Position numbers and translations under genes: made by a program. Under the pieces are notes generated by a model. That model saw only the letters and a program-made list of their open reading frames with translations. It had not been told where the DNA came from and ran no database searches. DNA of 64,000 bases from Lachnospiraceae bacterium UBA7179. GTDB taxonomy: Bacteria; Bacillota; Clostridia; Lachnospirales; Lachnospiraceae. The DNA is taken from assembly GCA_002491195.1 (NCBI GenBank), contig DKVL01000071.1, positions 27,504 through 91,503 of the forward strand. The letters are read 5' to 3'. Below, in pieces: positions 33,718 to 42,870 of this stretch (the stretch's first letter is position 1; each line of letters begins with the position of its first letter).

Positions 33718-34758
33718 ATGAGAATCGTATTCAATAAAACAGTTGCATTCATCTTATGTATTGCCTTGACAGCGATACCTTTTTCCGCGTTATCTGTATG
33801 TAAGGCAAACGCAGCAGAGCCGGTTGTCGTAGTCATCGATCCCGGTCATGGCGGTAAAAATCTTGGCACGGATTATCTGCCCATACCAGAAAAAATGTAT
33901 ACGATGACAGTTGCTTTGCACATGAAGGAACAGCTGGAAAAATATCAGAATATACAAGTCTACTTAACGCATACCGAAGATATCGATATGTCCCTCAAAG
34001 AGCGGGCTGAATTTGCTGCCAGTGTGAATGCGGATTTCTTATTCTCACTGCACTTTAATATGTCCCTTTCCCATTCTCTCTATGGAAGTGAGGTGTGGGT
34101 ACCGTCAACGGGACAACTATACAGTCAGGGATACTCTGCTGCCAACGAATTCCTGACACAGTTTGATGAGATGGGATTGTTTAACCGCGGGATTAAGACC
34201 AGAATCGGAAGTAATGGCAAATCCGATTATTATGGTATCATACGCGAGAGCACCCTCCGAAACATTCCCGCAATCATTGTGGAGCACTGTCATGTGGACA
34301 ACATCAATGATACACCCTGCATACAATCTCCTGAGAAATTGAAGGAGTTTGGTGTTCGTGATGCAGAGGCAGTAGCACGATACTTTGGCCTTGTGTCAAA
34401 GGACGGCCAGACAGATTACAGCGGCTATGCACCACTGGCTGTGCCGGTTCCGACAAGCCGTGTATGCAATGATACCACAGAGCCCTCATATGTCGCAGCC
34501 AACCTGTTAAAGTATGACCAGACTGGCAAGTATGCGACAGTGGAGCTGACGGCGATTGATGCGGAATCTGTGATTCAGTATTATTCCTACTCTTACGATA
34601 ACGGTCTGACATGGTCCGCCCTGCAGCCGTGGACAAAAGGCAGTCCTACAATGACGGTATCGATCTATATGGGATATGGCAAAAAGGATACCCTGATCTT
34701 CAAAGCATACAATTTATATGACAAGAGCACGGACTCCAATGTCATAAAGCTGCAGTAA
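33718..34758 (+). CDS. N-acetylmuramoyl-L-alanine amidase, secreted
   Basis: The 346-residue protein has a signal peptide (residues 1-32, cleavage near CKANA-AEP) and an Amidase_3 domain with zinc ligands in VVIDPGHGGKNLGTD, LFSLHFNMS and the catalytic Glu in IIVEHCHVDN. It should cut the bond between MurNAc and the stem peptide. The C-terminal 90 residues (after about 255) form an extra beta-rich domain ending DKSTDSNVIKLQ, probably for wall binding. AAGGAGGAG precedes the ATG at 33718. It converges with ylbJ, with only nine bases between the two stop codons. Confidence 0.93.
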   Translation: MRIVFNKTVAFILCIALTAIPFSALSVCKANAAEPVVVVIDPGHGGKNLGTDYLPIPEKMYTMTVALHMKEQLEKYQNIQVYLTHTEDIDMSLKERAEFAASVNADFLFSLHFNMSLSHSLYGSEVWVPSTGQLYSQGYSAANEFLTQFDEMGLFNRGIKTRIGSNGKSDYYGIIRESTLRNIPAIIVEHCHVDNINDTPCIQSPEKLKEFGVRDAEAVARYFGLVSKDGQTDYSGYAPLAVPVPTSRVCNDTTEPSYVAANLLKYDQTGKYATVELTAIDAESVIQYYSYSYDNGLTWSALQPWTKGSPTMTVSIYMGYGKKDTLIFKAYNLYDKSTDSNVIKLQ

Positions 34759-34767
34759 ATCTTATCG

Positions 34768-35682
34768 TCAGAATGGTCTGGTGAGTATAAAATAATACAC
34801 CGCGGAAATCAAGGTCGTGATTCCTTTATGTTTGAGATAATGACCGATAGACAATCCCGATTTTTCGAGGAAACTGCTCGTCTGCATGATACAGGAGACA
34901 CCACCAAAACACAGTGCTGTCATGATCCAGAAAACTTTCTGGTTTGGCAGAAGTGCTGTTTTATAGATTGCCTGAACGCCGCCTATGATTTCAAGAAAAC
35001 TTGACAAAATATTTTTGCCATTGACAGATATTGGCATGAAATCAAGAACGATCCGGAAGGCATTGGTAAAGGTAATGTATCCGCCTAATAGAATGAGGGA
35101 TTGCGTATTGTCAACACAGGATTTTTTGAGCGTTGCAGCCAGAGAAGTCCTTGGTGTGTCAGGTACATGATGATTTTCGCTGACAGAAGGTGTACCACGT
35201 CCCATTACAATACCATAGACTGCGGGGATTCCATACATTCCAAATACAAAAGGCAGCGTATTGTGATACCCACACTCACGCAGCAGTGGCATAATGATAC
35301 CCACAAAATAAGCAGGACCGATATTATTGCAAAAGGCAAGTAAAGTATCCGCCTCGGATTTGCTGATTTTTTCTTTATCATACAAATCACTGACTACCTT
35401 GGCACCCATGGGAAACCCGCAAAAAAAACCCATGAATATTGCATACAGACCATAGCTGCTGTATTTATATAGTTTCCGCAGCACATGACTGAGCATATGA
35501 CCAAGCTCTATGTCCGCACCGCTGTACACCATGATGGAACTGATCATCATAAACGGAAAAAGGGTTGGAACCATTTTGGCCGCCCATTGGTACAGCCCCT
35601 CATACGCGTACTGAAAAGTAGCTTCAGGTTTGCTCAATATGATAATAATAAGCAGAAGATAAGCTAATGTTTTAAACAGCAT
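34768..35682 (-). CDS. ylbJ: YlbJ-like sporulation integral membrane protein (nucleoside recognition domain)
   Basis: The 304-residue protein has about eight membrane segments and the YlbJ signature: LFPFMMISS, GFFCGFPMGAKVVSDLY, KSEADTLLAFCNNIGPAYFVG, and a C-terminal CFGGVSCIMQT. In Bacillus ylbJ is controlled by sigma-E and needed for spore heat resistance; it lies beside ylbH-coaD, as here (rsmD-coaD). This copy is shorter than Bacillus YlbJ (about 400 residues). It faces away from the rRNA pseudouridine synthase gene. Confidence 0.85.
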   Translation of the reverse strand: MLFKTLAYLLLIIIILSKPEATFQYAYEGLYQWAAKMVPTLFPFMMISSIMVYSGADIELGHMLSHVLRKLYKYSSYGLYAIFMGFFCGFPMGAKVVSDLYDKEKISKSEADTLLAFCNNIGPAYFVGIIMPLLRECGYHNTLPFVFGMYGIPAVYGIVMGRGTPSVSENHHVPDTPRTSLAATLKKSCVDNTQSLILLGGYITFTNAFRIVLDFMPISVNGKNILSSFLEIIGGVQAIYKTALLPNQKVFWIMTALCFGGVSCIMQTSSFLEKSGLSIGHYLKHKGITTLISAVYYFILTRPF

Positions 35683-35768
35683 ACATTCACCGAAGTTCCT
35701 GTTTGTTATATTTTATAAGAAATAAATAAAATTTATGAGTCAGGATTTATTATTTGGAGGCTTGTGTG

Positions 35769-36497
35769 ATGAGACTGGATAAATTTTTATGCGATATGCA
35801 GCTTGGCTCACGAAGCCAGGTTAGAAACGTGATCAAAAAAGGTCTTGTATCTGTCAATGGTGTTCCTGTCAAAAGTCCTGATTGGAAACTGAACGAGAAG
35901 CAGGATATCGTAGCTTATATGGGTGAAACATACACATACCGACAGTTCTATTACTATATGCTCCACAAACCCGCCGGAGTTGTCACTGCCACTCAGGACC
36001 GCCATATGACTACTGTGATGGATCTGCTGCCGGCAGTCTGCGGAAAGGATCTATCCCCTGTAGGACGGCTTGACAGGGATACAGAAGGACTTTTGCTGAT
36101 CACCAATGACGGAGAACTTGCCCATAAGCTGCTTTCCCCCAGAAAGCACGTGGAAAAAACATATTATGTGGAATGTTCCGGTGTGCTTACCGCGGAAACG
36201 ATCAACTTGTTGGAGAACGGTGTAGATATCGGAGACGAAGAGCTTACCAGACCTGCGAGGGTTAAACTGATGGCCCAGTCAGATGGTTCGTATGCTATGG
36301 AGCTTACCATCACGGAAGGGCGTTTTCATCAGGTAAAAAGAATGGTTCAGGCTGTCGGCGGTTCTGTTACTTATTTGAAGCGGCTGTCGCTGGGAACATT
36401 GTGTCTGGATGATGGATTGCCAAAAGGTTCCTACCGGCCACTCACAGAAAAGGAGATATCCGATTTGAAACAGTTAACGACAATAACATCTGCCTGA
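35769..36497 (+). CDS. 16S rRNA pseudouridine synthase (RsuA/RluB family)
   Basis: The 242-residue enzyme has an N-terminal S4 RNA-binding domain (MRLDKFLCDMQLGSRSQVRN; VSVNGVPVKS) and the RsuA-type catalytic domain with Asp in GRLDRDTEGLLLITNDG and the KTYYVE and GRFHQVKRM motifs. Length and motifs fit RsuA, which makes pseudouridine 516 in 16S rRNA. GGAGG precedes the ATG at 35769; an in-frame ATG at 35754 has no site. It is followed 48 bases later by ygiQ. Confidence 0.93.
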   Translation: MRLDKFLCDMQLGSRSQVRNVIKKGLVSVNGVPVKSPDWKLNEKQDIVAYMGETYTYRQFYYYMLHKPAGVVTATQDRHMTTVMDLLPAVCGKDLSPVGRLDRDTEGLLLITNDGELAHKLLSPRKHVEKTYYVECSGVLTAETINLLENGVDIGDEELTRPARVKLMAQSDGSYAMELTITEGRFHQVKRMVQAVGGSVTYLKRLSLGTLCLDDGLPKGSYRPLTEKEISDLKQLTTITSA

Positions 36498-36545
36498 TCA
36501 ATTTCAAGCGACAGGTGTTGAAAACCAAGATAGGAGGACAGGAAA

Positions 36546-38450
36546 TTGTCACTTGCGAATGGTTTTCTTCCGATGACGATGGAAGAAGTACTGGAGCTTG
36601 GAATAGAGCAGTTGGATTTCATATATGTTACAGGAGATGCCTATGTGGATCACCCATCTTTTGGACATGCAATTATTACGCGTCTTCTTTGCGCATATGG
36701 ATATCATGTCGGAATCATATCACAGCCGGACTGGAAAAATGACGAGAGTATCACCGTCTTAGGAACACCTCGTCTTGGCTTTCTGGTATCCTCCGGGAAC
36801 ATGGATTCCATGGTAAATCATTATTATGTGTCCAAAAAGCACCGGGAGACAGATGCCTACACGCCTGGCGGCGCCGCGTACAAAAGGCCAGACCACGCTA
36901 CAGTTGTATATAGCAATCTGATTCGAAAAAAATATAAGGACACACCGATTATCATCGGCGGAATCGAGGCAAGTCTCCGTCGCATGGCACATTATGATTA
37001 CTGGTCGGATTCCTTCAAGCGGTCCATTCTGCTTGACAGCCAGGCGGACATCATCTCCTATGGCATGGGGGAAAAATCAATGATAGAAATTGCCGATGCT
37101 CTCAACAGCGGCATATCTGTGAAGGACTTATCCTTTATTGCAGGAACCGTTTATAAAACAAAAGATCTCACGGGTCTTTACGATTATGAGATGCTGCCTT
37201 CTTATGAAGATATGGTGGCTGATAAACGATTGTACGCGAAAAGTTTCAAAACACAGCACGACAATACCGACCCATATAATGGAAAGATCTTAATAGAACC
37301 TTATTCAAACGGAGTATATGTTGTGCAGAATGTCCCCCAGAAGCCACTTTCGACGCAGGAGATGGACGATATCTATGCACTTCCGTACCAGAGAACCTAT
37401 CATCCTTCCTATGAAGCGCAGGGCGGTGTGCCAGCGATCGCAGAAGTTAAGTTTTCTCTGGTCAGCAATCGCGGGTGTTTTGGCGGATGTAATTTCTGTG
37501 CACTTACCTTTCATCAGGGACGGATCGTACAAGTACGCAGCCACGAATCCATTATAGAAGAGGCCAGACGCATCACACAGGATAGGGATTTTAAGGGGTA
37601 TATTCACGATGTGGGCGGGCCGACAGCCAATTTCCGACAGCCCTCCTGCCAGAAGCAGCTGCAGGCTGGTGTCTGTAAGCACAGGCAATGTCTGTGTCCC
37701 AAGCCATGTCCGAATCTCGAAGTCGACCATTCGGATTATCTGTCGCTTTTGCGCAAGCTTCGGAATCTTCCGAATGTCAAGAAAGTATTCATACGTTCTG
37801 GAATACGATTTGATTATCTGATGCTGGATCAGGACGATGCCTTTTTCAGAGAGCTTGTGGAACACCACATCAGCGGACAGCTCAAGGTGGCGCCAGAGCA
37901 TATCTGCGATGCGGTTTTATCCAAAATGGGCAAACCAGAAAAAGCTGTGTATGCGACATTCACGGAAAAATATAACAGACTGAATCAGAAGATCGGCAAA
38001 ACTCAATTTTTAGTGCCCTATTTTATGTCCTCACACCCTGGTTCTACACTGAAAGAGGCTGTGGCGCTTGCGGAGTATATAAGGGATATTGGCTATATGC
38101 CGGAACAGGTGCAGGATTTCTATCCCACACCGTCAACCATGTCAACCGTAATGTATTATACAGAAGTGGATCCTGAGACAATGAAGCCGGTTTATGTCTG
38201 CAAAAATCCGCATGAAAAAGCGATGCAGCGGGCGCTGATTCAATATCGCAATCCTAAGAGTTATGATCTTGTGCGGGAAGCGCTAAGACTTGCAGGACGG
38301 GAAGACTTGATTGGTTTTGACAGAAAGTGTTTGATTAAGCCGCGAAAAATGGCAGGAGAAAGTACACATGATAAGGAACACCGAAACAAAAGCAGGAAAA
38401 GAACCATTCGAAATGTTCACAAACAAAAGAAGATTACCGGAGGCCATTGA
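36546..38450 (+). CDS. ygiQ: YgiQ family radical SAM protein
   Basis: The 634-residue protein has the large N-terminal region found in YgiQ proteins (FLPMTMEEV, QLDFIYVTGDAYVDHPSFG), then the radical SAM cluster motif NRGCFGGCNFCALTFHQGR (CxxxCxxC) and the SAM-binding IHDVGGPTANFR. A Cys-rich stretch (CKHRQCLCPKPCPNLEVDH) follows, and a Lys/Arg-rich tail. The start is TTG at 36546, eight bases after AGGAGG. The substrate is unknown. Its stop overlaps the TTG of the next gene. Confidence 0.94.
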   Translation: MSLANGFLPMTMEEVLELGIEQLDFIYVTGDAYVDHPSFGHAIITRLLCAYGYHVGIISQPDWKNDESITVLGTPRLGFLVSSGNMDSMVNHYYVSKKHRETDAYTPGGAAYKRPDHATVVYSNLIRKKYKDTPIIIGGIEASLRRMAHYDYWSDSFKRSILLDSQADIISYGMGEKSMIEIADALNSGISVKDLSFIAGTVYKTKDLTGLYDYEMLPSYEDMVADKRLYAKSFKTQHDNTDPYNGKILIEPYSNGVYVVQNVPQKPLSTQEMDDIYALPYQRTYHPSYEAQGGVPAIAEVKFSLVSNRGCFGGCNFCALTFHQGRIVQVRSHESIIEEARRITQDRDFKGYIHDVGGPTANFRQPSCQKQLQAGVCKHRQCLCPKPCPNLEVDHSDYLSLLRKLRNLPNVKKVFIRSGIRFDYLMLDQDDAFFRELVEHHISGQLKVAPEHICDAVLSKMGKPEKAVYATFTEKYNRLNQKIGKTQFLVPYFMSSHPGSTLKEAVALAEYIRDIGYMPEQVQDFYPTPSTMSTVMYYTEVDPETMKPVYVCKNPHEKAMQRALIQYRNPKSYDLVREALRLAGREDLIGFDRKCLIKPRKMAGESTHDKEHRNKSRKRTIRNVHKQKKITGGH

Positions 38451-39808
38451 CTGACCTGGTAAGCCAAAAAAGAAACGGAGGAAACAAAATAAAAGATTCT
38501 ACAAAAACACTTGATTTATCTTATGCGCAACATCTTAGAGAATTAGTTGCAAAAGCCGCAAACGTGGATCGTGACTATAAGGTTTTTGGGGCAAAGTCCC
38601 ACAAATATCGCTTAAATCCTACGGTCTCTATAGAAGAGGTTCAACAGTTCGAGCAGGAATATCATTTAACGCTGCCAGAAGAGTATGTCTTTTTTCTGAC
38701 AAAAGTTGGCAACGGCGGCGCTGGTCCCTATTATGGACTGTATTCCCTGAAAACGCTCAGAATATATAACGGCGATAATCAATTCAATAACAATCCGGTT
38801 TTTATTGACAACAATCTAACACTGGAAACATGGAATCAAAAAGTCCATGATTTGTACGATGATGATTGCAATGGTACTGATGACAACGATGCATGGGATC
38901 GGATCGAGGCAGAAATATTGGCAGGGGTACTGGTTATTGGGACGCAGGGATGTACTTATGATCATCTGTTAATGTGCAAGGGGAGCGAAACTGGGAAGAT
39001 TGTGTACGATAACAATGACTGGACTCCGGATTGTCCGCCGTTTTTGACAGGAATGACTTTTCTGGACTGGTATGAACAGTATTTTGAGGAAATCATTGCC
39101 GGCAATGATATTACTTCTTATGGCTATATAAGACTGGGGACGGAGGCGGAGCTTTTAAATGCATACAGCTGTGCCAAAGAGTTAAAGGAAAAATCCAAAA
39201 TTCTTTCGGGCCTGTTTCGCTTTGAAAAGCTTTCTGACGATACGATTATGTTCTTGGAAGGTATAACTGATCAAGAGCTTGATTCCGCACGCGTTCAGCT
39301 GCTTTTCAAAAATGATATCAAAAGAGGTCTCCTGGTGTTTGAAAACCTGCTGGAAAGACAACATACCGACGCAGTAGTTGACTGTGCCCGAAAAATGCCG
39401 CAGCAGTACAAAAATGATTATTACAACAGTATGTTAACTCTCCTATATGGAAAGAATAATACCAACAAACAGAAAATCCTGTATTTCTTATGCGACTGCA
39501 GCTGTAAGAAAGCGGCGGACATTGTGGCGTTTGCAACAGATGAGCAGAACGCGGAAGAGTTTCGGAAAACAGCAGTCTATGTGATGGGAACATGCGATGA
39601 TGTGCTGGATTTTATGGATTCGTTTATCCTGTGGATGAAAGGCAGTTCCTATTGGCTCGCACATACAGCACTACAGGCAATGCTTAATACGAGGTCTGCT
39701 TCCGATCAGCTGCTTAAGGCATACCGATGGATGTGGGACAGATATAAGAATGACAGCACAATGCGTGCCAACTTACAACATGCCCCGATAACGTTCGATA
39801 CAATTTGA
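38447..39808 (+). CDS. SMI1/KNR4 family protein
   Basis: The 453-residue protein has a SMI1/KNR4 domain (residues 55-220: PTVSIEEVQQFEQEYHLTLP; EEYVFFLTKVGNGGAGPYYG; VIGTQGCTYDHLLMCKG; FLDWYEQY). The C-terminal half is helical, with repeat-like segments, and unrecognised. SMI1/KNR4 domains are common immunity modules against polymorphic toxins, but no toxin gene is adjacent. The TTG at 38447 overlaps the ygiQ stop; an ATA at 38489, preceded by GGAGG at ideal spacing, is an odd alternative start. Confidence 0.85.
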   Translation: MTDLVSQKRNGGNKIKDSTKTLDLSYAQHLRELVAKAANVDRDYKVFGAKSHKYRLNPTVSIEEVQQFEQEYHLTLPEEYVFFLTKVGNGGAGPYYGLYSLKTLRIYNGDNQFNNNPVFIDNNLTLETWNQKVHDLYDDDCNGTDDNDAWDRIEAEILAGVLVIGTQGCTYDHLLMCKGSETGKIVYDNNDWTPDCPPFLTGMTFLDWYEQYFEEIIAGNDITSYGYIRLGTEAELLNAYSCAKELKEKSKILSGLFRFEKLSDDTIMFLEGITDQELDSARVQLLFKNDIKRGLLVFENLLERQHTDAVVDCARKMPQQYKNDYYNSMLTLLYGKNNTNKQKILYFLCDCSCKKAADIVAFATDEQNAEEFRKTAVYVMGTCDDVLDFMDSFILWMKGSSYWLAHTALQAMLNTRSASDQLLKAYRWMWDRYKNDSTMRANLQHAPITFDTI

Positions 39809-39831
39809 TTCAAGAAAGGAAATAAAAGAAT

Positions 39832-40593
39832 ATGAATATCATAATTATCACAGGTGCGTCCTCCGGGATGGGCGTGGAATTTGCACTGCAGCTGGACAAT
39901 GTCTTTCACAATATCGATGAGATCTGGCTGATCGCGCGCCGCAAAAAAGAAATGCTCGAAGTAGCGCAATATCTCGAGCATACGACACGCGTCCTTGACA
40001 TGGATGTCACAGATGAAGAGCAGGTGGAACGATTCAGGAAACTGCTTGCTGACGAAAAACCTGTGATCCGTATGCTGGTCAACTGCGCGGGATATGGCAT
40101 TATGGGAGATTTTTCCGCTTCCAATATCAGTGAAGAACTTGGTATGATAGATGTAAACTGCAGGGCTTTAACTCAGATGACATATCTGTGCATTCCCTAT
40201 ATGAAGAAAAACAGCAGGATTATTCAGCTTGCCTCCAGTGCAGCATTTCTGCCGCAGCCCAACTTTGCAGTGTACGCTGCGACAAAATCTTATGCGTATA
40301 GTTTTTCCAGAGCACTGAATCAGGAACTTCGGTCGAAGAAGATCTATGTAACAGCTGTCTGCCCTGGACCAGTAGACACTCCTTTCTTTGACATTGCAGA
40401 GAAAACCGGAAGCACGCTTGCAGTGAAAAAACTAACACTGGTCCGCGCAGACCAGGTTGTGAAAAAGGCAATTGCAGATTCTTATCATAAACGTGAAAAA
40501 TCAGTGTACAGCGCATGGATTAAGAGTTTTGATATCGCTGCTAAGATCATTCCGCACAGAGCCATTTTGGAGCTGATGCGCTGCTTGAACTAA
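39832..40593 (+). CDS. Short-chain dehydrogenase/reductase
   Basis: The 253-residue protein is a classical SDR: IIITGASSGMGVEFA binds NAD(P), LVNCAGYG is the NAG-type motif, the catalytic Ser is in LASSAAF and the Tyr-Lys pair in YAATKSYAYSFS; the substrate loop starts AVCPGPVDTPFF. It closely resembles the DltE-like subgroup. The substrate is not evident. AAAGGA precedes the ATG. It is followed after 11 bases by a small membrane protein. Confidence 0.92.
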   Translation: MNIIIITGASSGMGVEFALQLDNVFHNIDEIWLIARRKKEMLEVAQYLEHTTRVLDMDVTDEEQVERFRKLLADEKPVIRMLVNCAGYGIMGDFSASNISEELGMIDVNCRALTQMTYLCIPYMKKNSRIIQLASSAAFLPQPNFAVYAATKSYAYSFSRALNQELRSKKIYVTAVCPGPVDTPFFDIAEKTGSTLAVKKLTLVRADQVVKKAIADSYHKREKSVYSAWIKSFDIAAKIIPHRAILELMRCLN

Positions 40594-40604
40594 GGAGACA
40601 GCAG

Positions 40605-41171
40605 ATGAAGATACAAAGGCAGAACAAAGGGGAATTTGGCTATCCTCCATATGAACGAAAAAGAGTGGTGCTGCGCACAGCGGCGTACTTTTTGATATCA
40701 ATTGCAGTATTTCTGCTAGGATACTTTTCTACAGGCCAGAAGGAAAATCTCCTGACAATTGTTGCCGTATTAGGTATGCTGCCTGCAAGTAAAAGTCTTG
40801 TGTCGGTTGTGATGTATTTTAAGATCCCGAAATTCAGCGAAACAGATTATCAGGAAATTTCCGGTCAGGAAGGCGATGTTTTAATGGTTTACAGTCTGTA
40901 TATGACCTCGTATCGCTTGAATTTTCCCATCAATTGTTTTGCAGTGCGGGGCAATAACCTGATTGGCTATACAGAGTTTCCAGACTGTGACAGAGCTGCC
41001 TGCGAAGAGCACATACAGGGGATTTTAAAGCAAAATAGCATTAAAAATATGACAATCAAGGTTTTTCATGAAAAGGCGCGTTTTATTGAGCGGTTAAACC
41101 AGCTTCAGGCTTTGGAAGCAGGAAAAAAGGATACAGAGGTATTAACACTTTTGTGTGATATTTCTTTATAG
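40605..41171 (+). CDS. Small membrane protein of unknown function
   Basis: The 188-residue protein has two hydrophobic segments (about residues 25-43 and 51-70) and a cytosolic C-terminal domain of about 115 residues with YRLNFPINCFAVRGNNLIGY and several acidic patches. No known family is recognised. AGGAG precedes the ATG at 40605. It precedes a pseudouridine synthase gene by ten bases and is probably co-transcribed with it. Confidence 0.8.
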   Translation: MKIQRQNKGEFGYPPYERKRVVLRTAAYFLISIAVFLLGYFSTGQKENLLTIVAVLGMLPASKSLVSVVMYFKIPKFSETDYQEISGQEGDVLMVYSLYMTSYRLNFPINCFAVRGNNLIGYTEFPDCDRAACEEHIQGILKQNSIKNMTIKVFHEKARFIERLNQLQALEAGKKDTEVLTLLCDISL

Positions 41172-41181
41172 GAAGACAGTT

Positions 41182-42189
41182 ATGATGATAACAAAGGTTT
41201 CTCCCAATGAGGCGGGACAGCGGTTTGATAAATACTTAAAGAAGCTGTTAAAAGATGCTCCGGATAGTTTTATCTATAAGATGCTGCGGAAAAAGAATAT
41301 TGTATTAAACGGAAAAAAAGCGGATGGAAAAGAGAAACTATGTCTTGATGATGAGATCAGGTTTTTTCTGGCTGATGAAACATTTGAAAAGTTTGGCGGA
41401 AGGTCTGCGATGAATACCATCGATACCACACATGATATCCGTGCTTATCAGAAGTTAGGCGCATTACATATTCTCTACGAGGATGACAATATCCTGATTG
41501 TTGACAAGCCGTCAGGAGTTTTGTCACAGAAATCAAAACCAGAAGATATCAGCGTCAACGAATGGCTGACAGGATACCTGCTTTCGCAGCATAAGATCAC
41601 AGTGGATTCATTGGCAACTTTCAGGCCTTCTGTCTGCAACAGGCTTGACCGGAATACATCAGGAATGGTGGTCTGCGGGAAAACCCTTGCGGGAAGCCAG
41701 TATCTGAGCCGGATCATCAAGGATAAAACCCTTGAAAAATATTACTACTGTCTGGCAGCAGGCGAATTGACGGCTGACGAGCGCGTATCGGGCTATCTGT
41801 ATAAAGATCCTTCGCAAAACAAAGTGACGATCTACCACAAAGAGACAGATATTCCGGATTCAATCAGAGAGGATTCCGTGTATATTGATACTGCTTTTCA
41901 GTCAATCCGTACCGCCAATCACATCACGCTGCTGGAGGTACAGATTTTTACCGGAAAAACGCATCAGATACGCGCCCATCTGTCATCGCTGGGTTATCCG
42001 ATTATCGGAGACAGCAAATATGGCGATGCGGCTGTCAATCAGATGTATCGGAAAAAAGGCGTCCGCTGTCAGTTGCTGCATGCACATAAGCTGATTTTTC
42101 CAAAGACTACGGAACCCATTTTTTCTAAGACTTCAGGCAGGGTAGTGGAATGTCCGCCTCCCGCGATATTTGAAGAACTGATGTTATAA
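41182..42189 (+). CDS. RluA/RluD family pseudouridine synthase
   Basis: The 335-residue enzyme has an N-terminal S4 domain (SPNEAGQRFDKYLKKLL; NIVLNGKKA) and the RluA catalytic domain with the catalytic Asp in NRLDRNTSGMVVCGKT, the flanking ILIVDKPSGVL and TGKTHQIRAHLSSLGYPI. It should modify 23S rRNA uridines; which ones cannot be told. The start was set at ATG 41182, with AGGA about ten bases upstream. It is followed by recU. Confidence 0.94.
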   Translation: MMITKVSPNEAGQRFDKYLKKLLKDAPDSFIYKMLRKKNIVLNGKKADGKEKLCLDDEIRFFLADETFEKFGGRSAMNTIDTTHDIRAYQKLGALHILYEDDNILIVDKPSGVLSQKSKPEDISVNEWLTGYLLSQHKITVDSLATFRPSVCNRLDRNTSGMVVCGKTLAGSQYLSRIIKDKTLEKYYYCLAAGELTADERVSGYLYKDPSQNKVTIYHKETDIPDSIREDSVYIDTAFQSIRTANHITLLEVQIFTGKTHQIRAHLSSLGYPIIGDSKYGDAAVNQMYRKKGVRCQLLHAHKLIFPKTTEPIFSKTSGRVVECPPPAIFEELML

Positions 42190-42218
42190 CGAACTGATGC
42201 AATAAGGAGCGAAACACT

Positions 42219-42764
42219 ATGTCAACATGGAATTCCAGAGGACTTCGCGGTTCCCTTTTGGAAGAGATGATCAATATGACAAATGAAAAATACAGGGATA
42301 AAGGACTGGCGCTGATTCAAAAAGTGCCCACTCCGATTACACCGATCACGATCGACAAAGAGACCAGACATATCACGCTTGCCTACTTTGATCAGAAAAG
42401 TACGGTTGACTACATAGGCGCTGTTCAGGGAATCCCAGTCTGTTTCGATGCCAAGGAGTGTGCGGTTGACCTGTTTACCCTGCAGAAGATCCACCCGCAT
42501 CAGGTTCAGTTTATGAGGGATTTTGACAAACAAAGCGGCATCGCCTTTTTCCTGATTTATTTTACCGCGCGTGATGTCATGTACTATATGAGTATCCGCG
42601 AATTGAATATCTTCTGGGAGCGGATGGAAAATGGCGGCAGGAAAAGTTTTCGGTTCGAGGAACTGGATGACAAATTTTTTATGAAACATAGAGGAGGGCA
42701 GATTGTCCCTTATCTGGATATGATACAGCTTGATCTCAACGAACGCGAAAAGAATAGTGGTTGA
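42219..42764 (+). CDS. recU: Holliday junction resolvase RecU
   Basis: The 181-residue protein matches Firmicute RecU: N-terminal WNSRGLRGSLLEEMINMTN, KYRDKGLALIQKVPTPITPI, the nuclease core TVDYIGAVQGIPVCFDAKE (acidic catalytic residues and Lys), KIHPHQVQFMRDF and GIAFFLIYF. RecU cleaves four-way junctions; with ruvAB and recG in this window it completes a resolution toolkit. AAGGAG precedes the ATG at 42219. The stop codon overlaps the -35 of the his promoter. Confidence 0.94.
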   Translation: MSTWNSRGLRGSLLEEMINMTNEKYRDKGLALIQKVPTPITPITIDKETRHITLAYFDQKSTVDYIGAVQGIPVCFDAKECAVDLFTLQKIHPHQVQFMRDFDKQSGIAFFLIYFTARDVMYYMSIRELNIFWERMENGGRKSFRFEELDDKFFMKHRGGQIVPYLDMIQLDLNEREKNSG

Positions 42765-42789
42765 CATGATGTACGAAAAAGTGTATACT
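42761..42789 (+). promoter_or_regulatory. Strong promoter of the his operon
   Basis: Consensus TTGACA (42761-42766), 17 bases, TATACT (42784-42789). The -35 box overlaps the recU stop codon. The leader is about 75 bases and has no run of His codons, no T-box sequence and no clear terminator. Confidence 0.8.
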
Positions 42790-42870
42790 TCGCTTAATGC
42801 ACTGTGCTACTTTGCTATCAAGGCAACGCGTTAATGTGTTAAAGTAAAAAACGCCAGAAAGGGATATACA

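Noticed and set aside
42790..42870. Histidine attenuator or T-box ahead of hisZ
   Set aside because: The leader is too short and contains no His codon run or T-box core.
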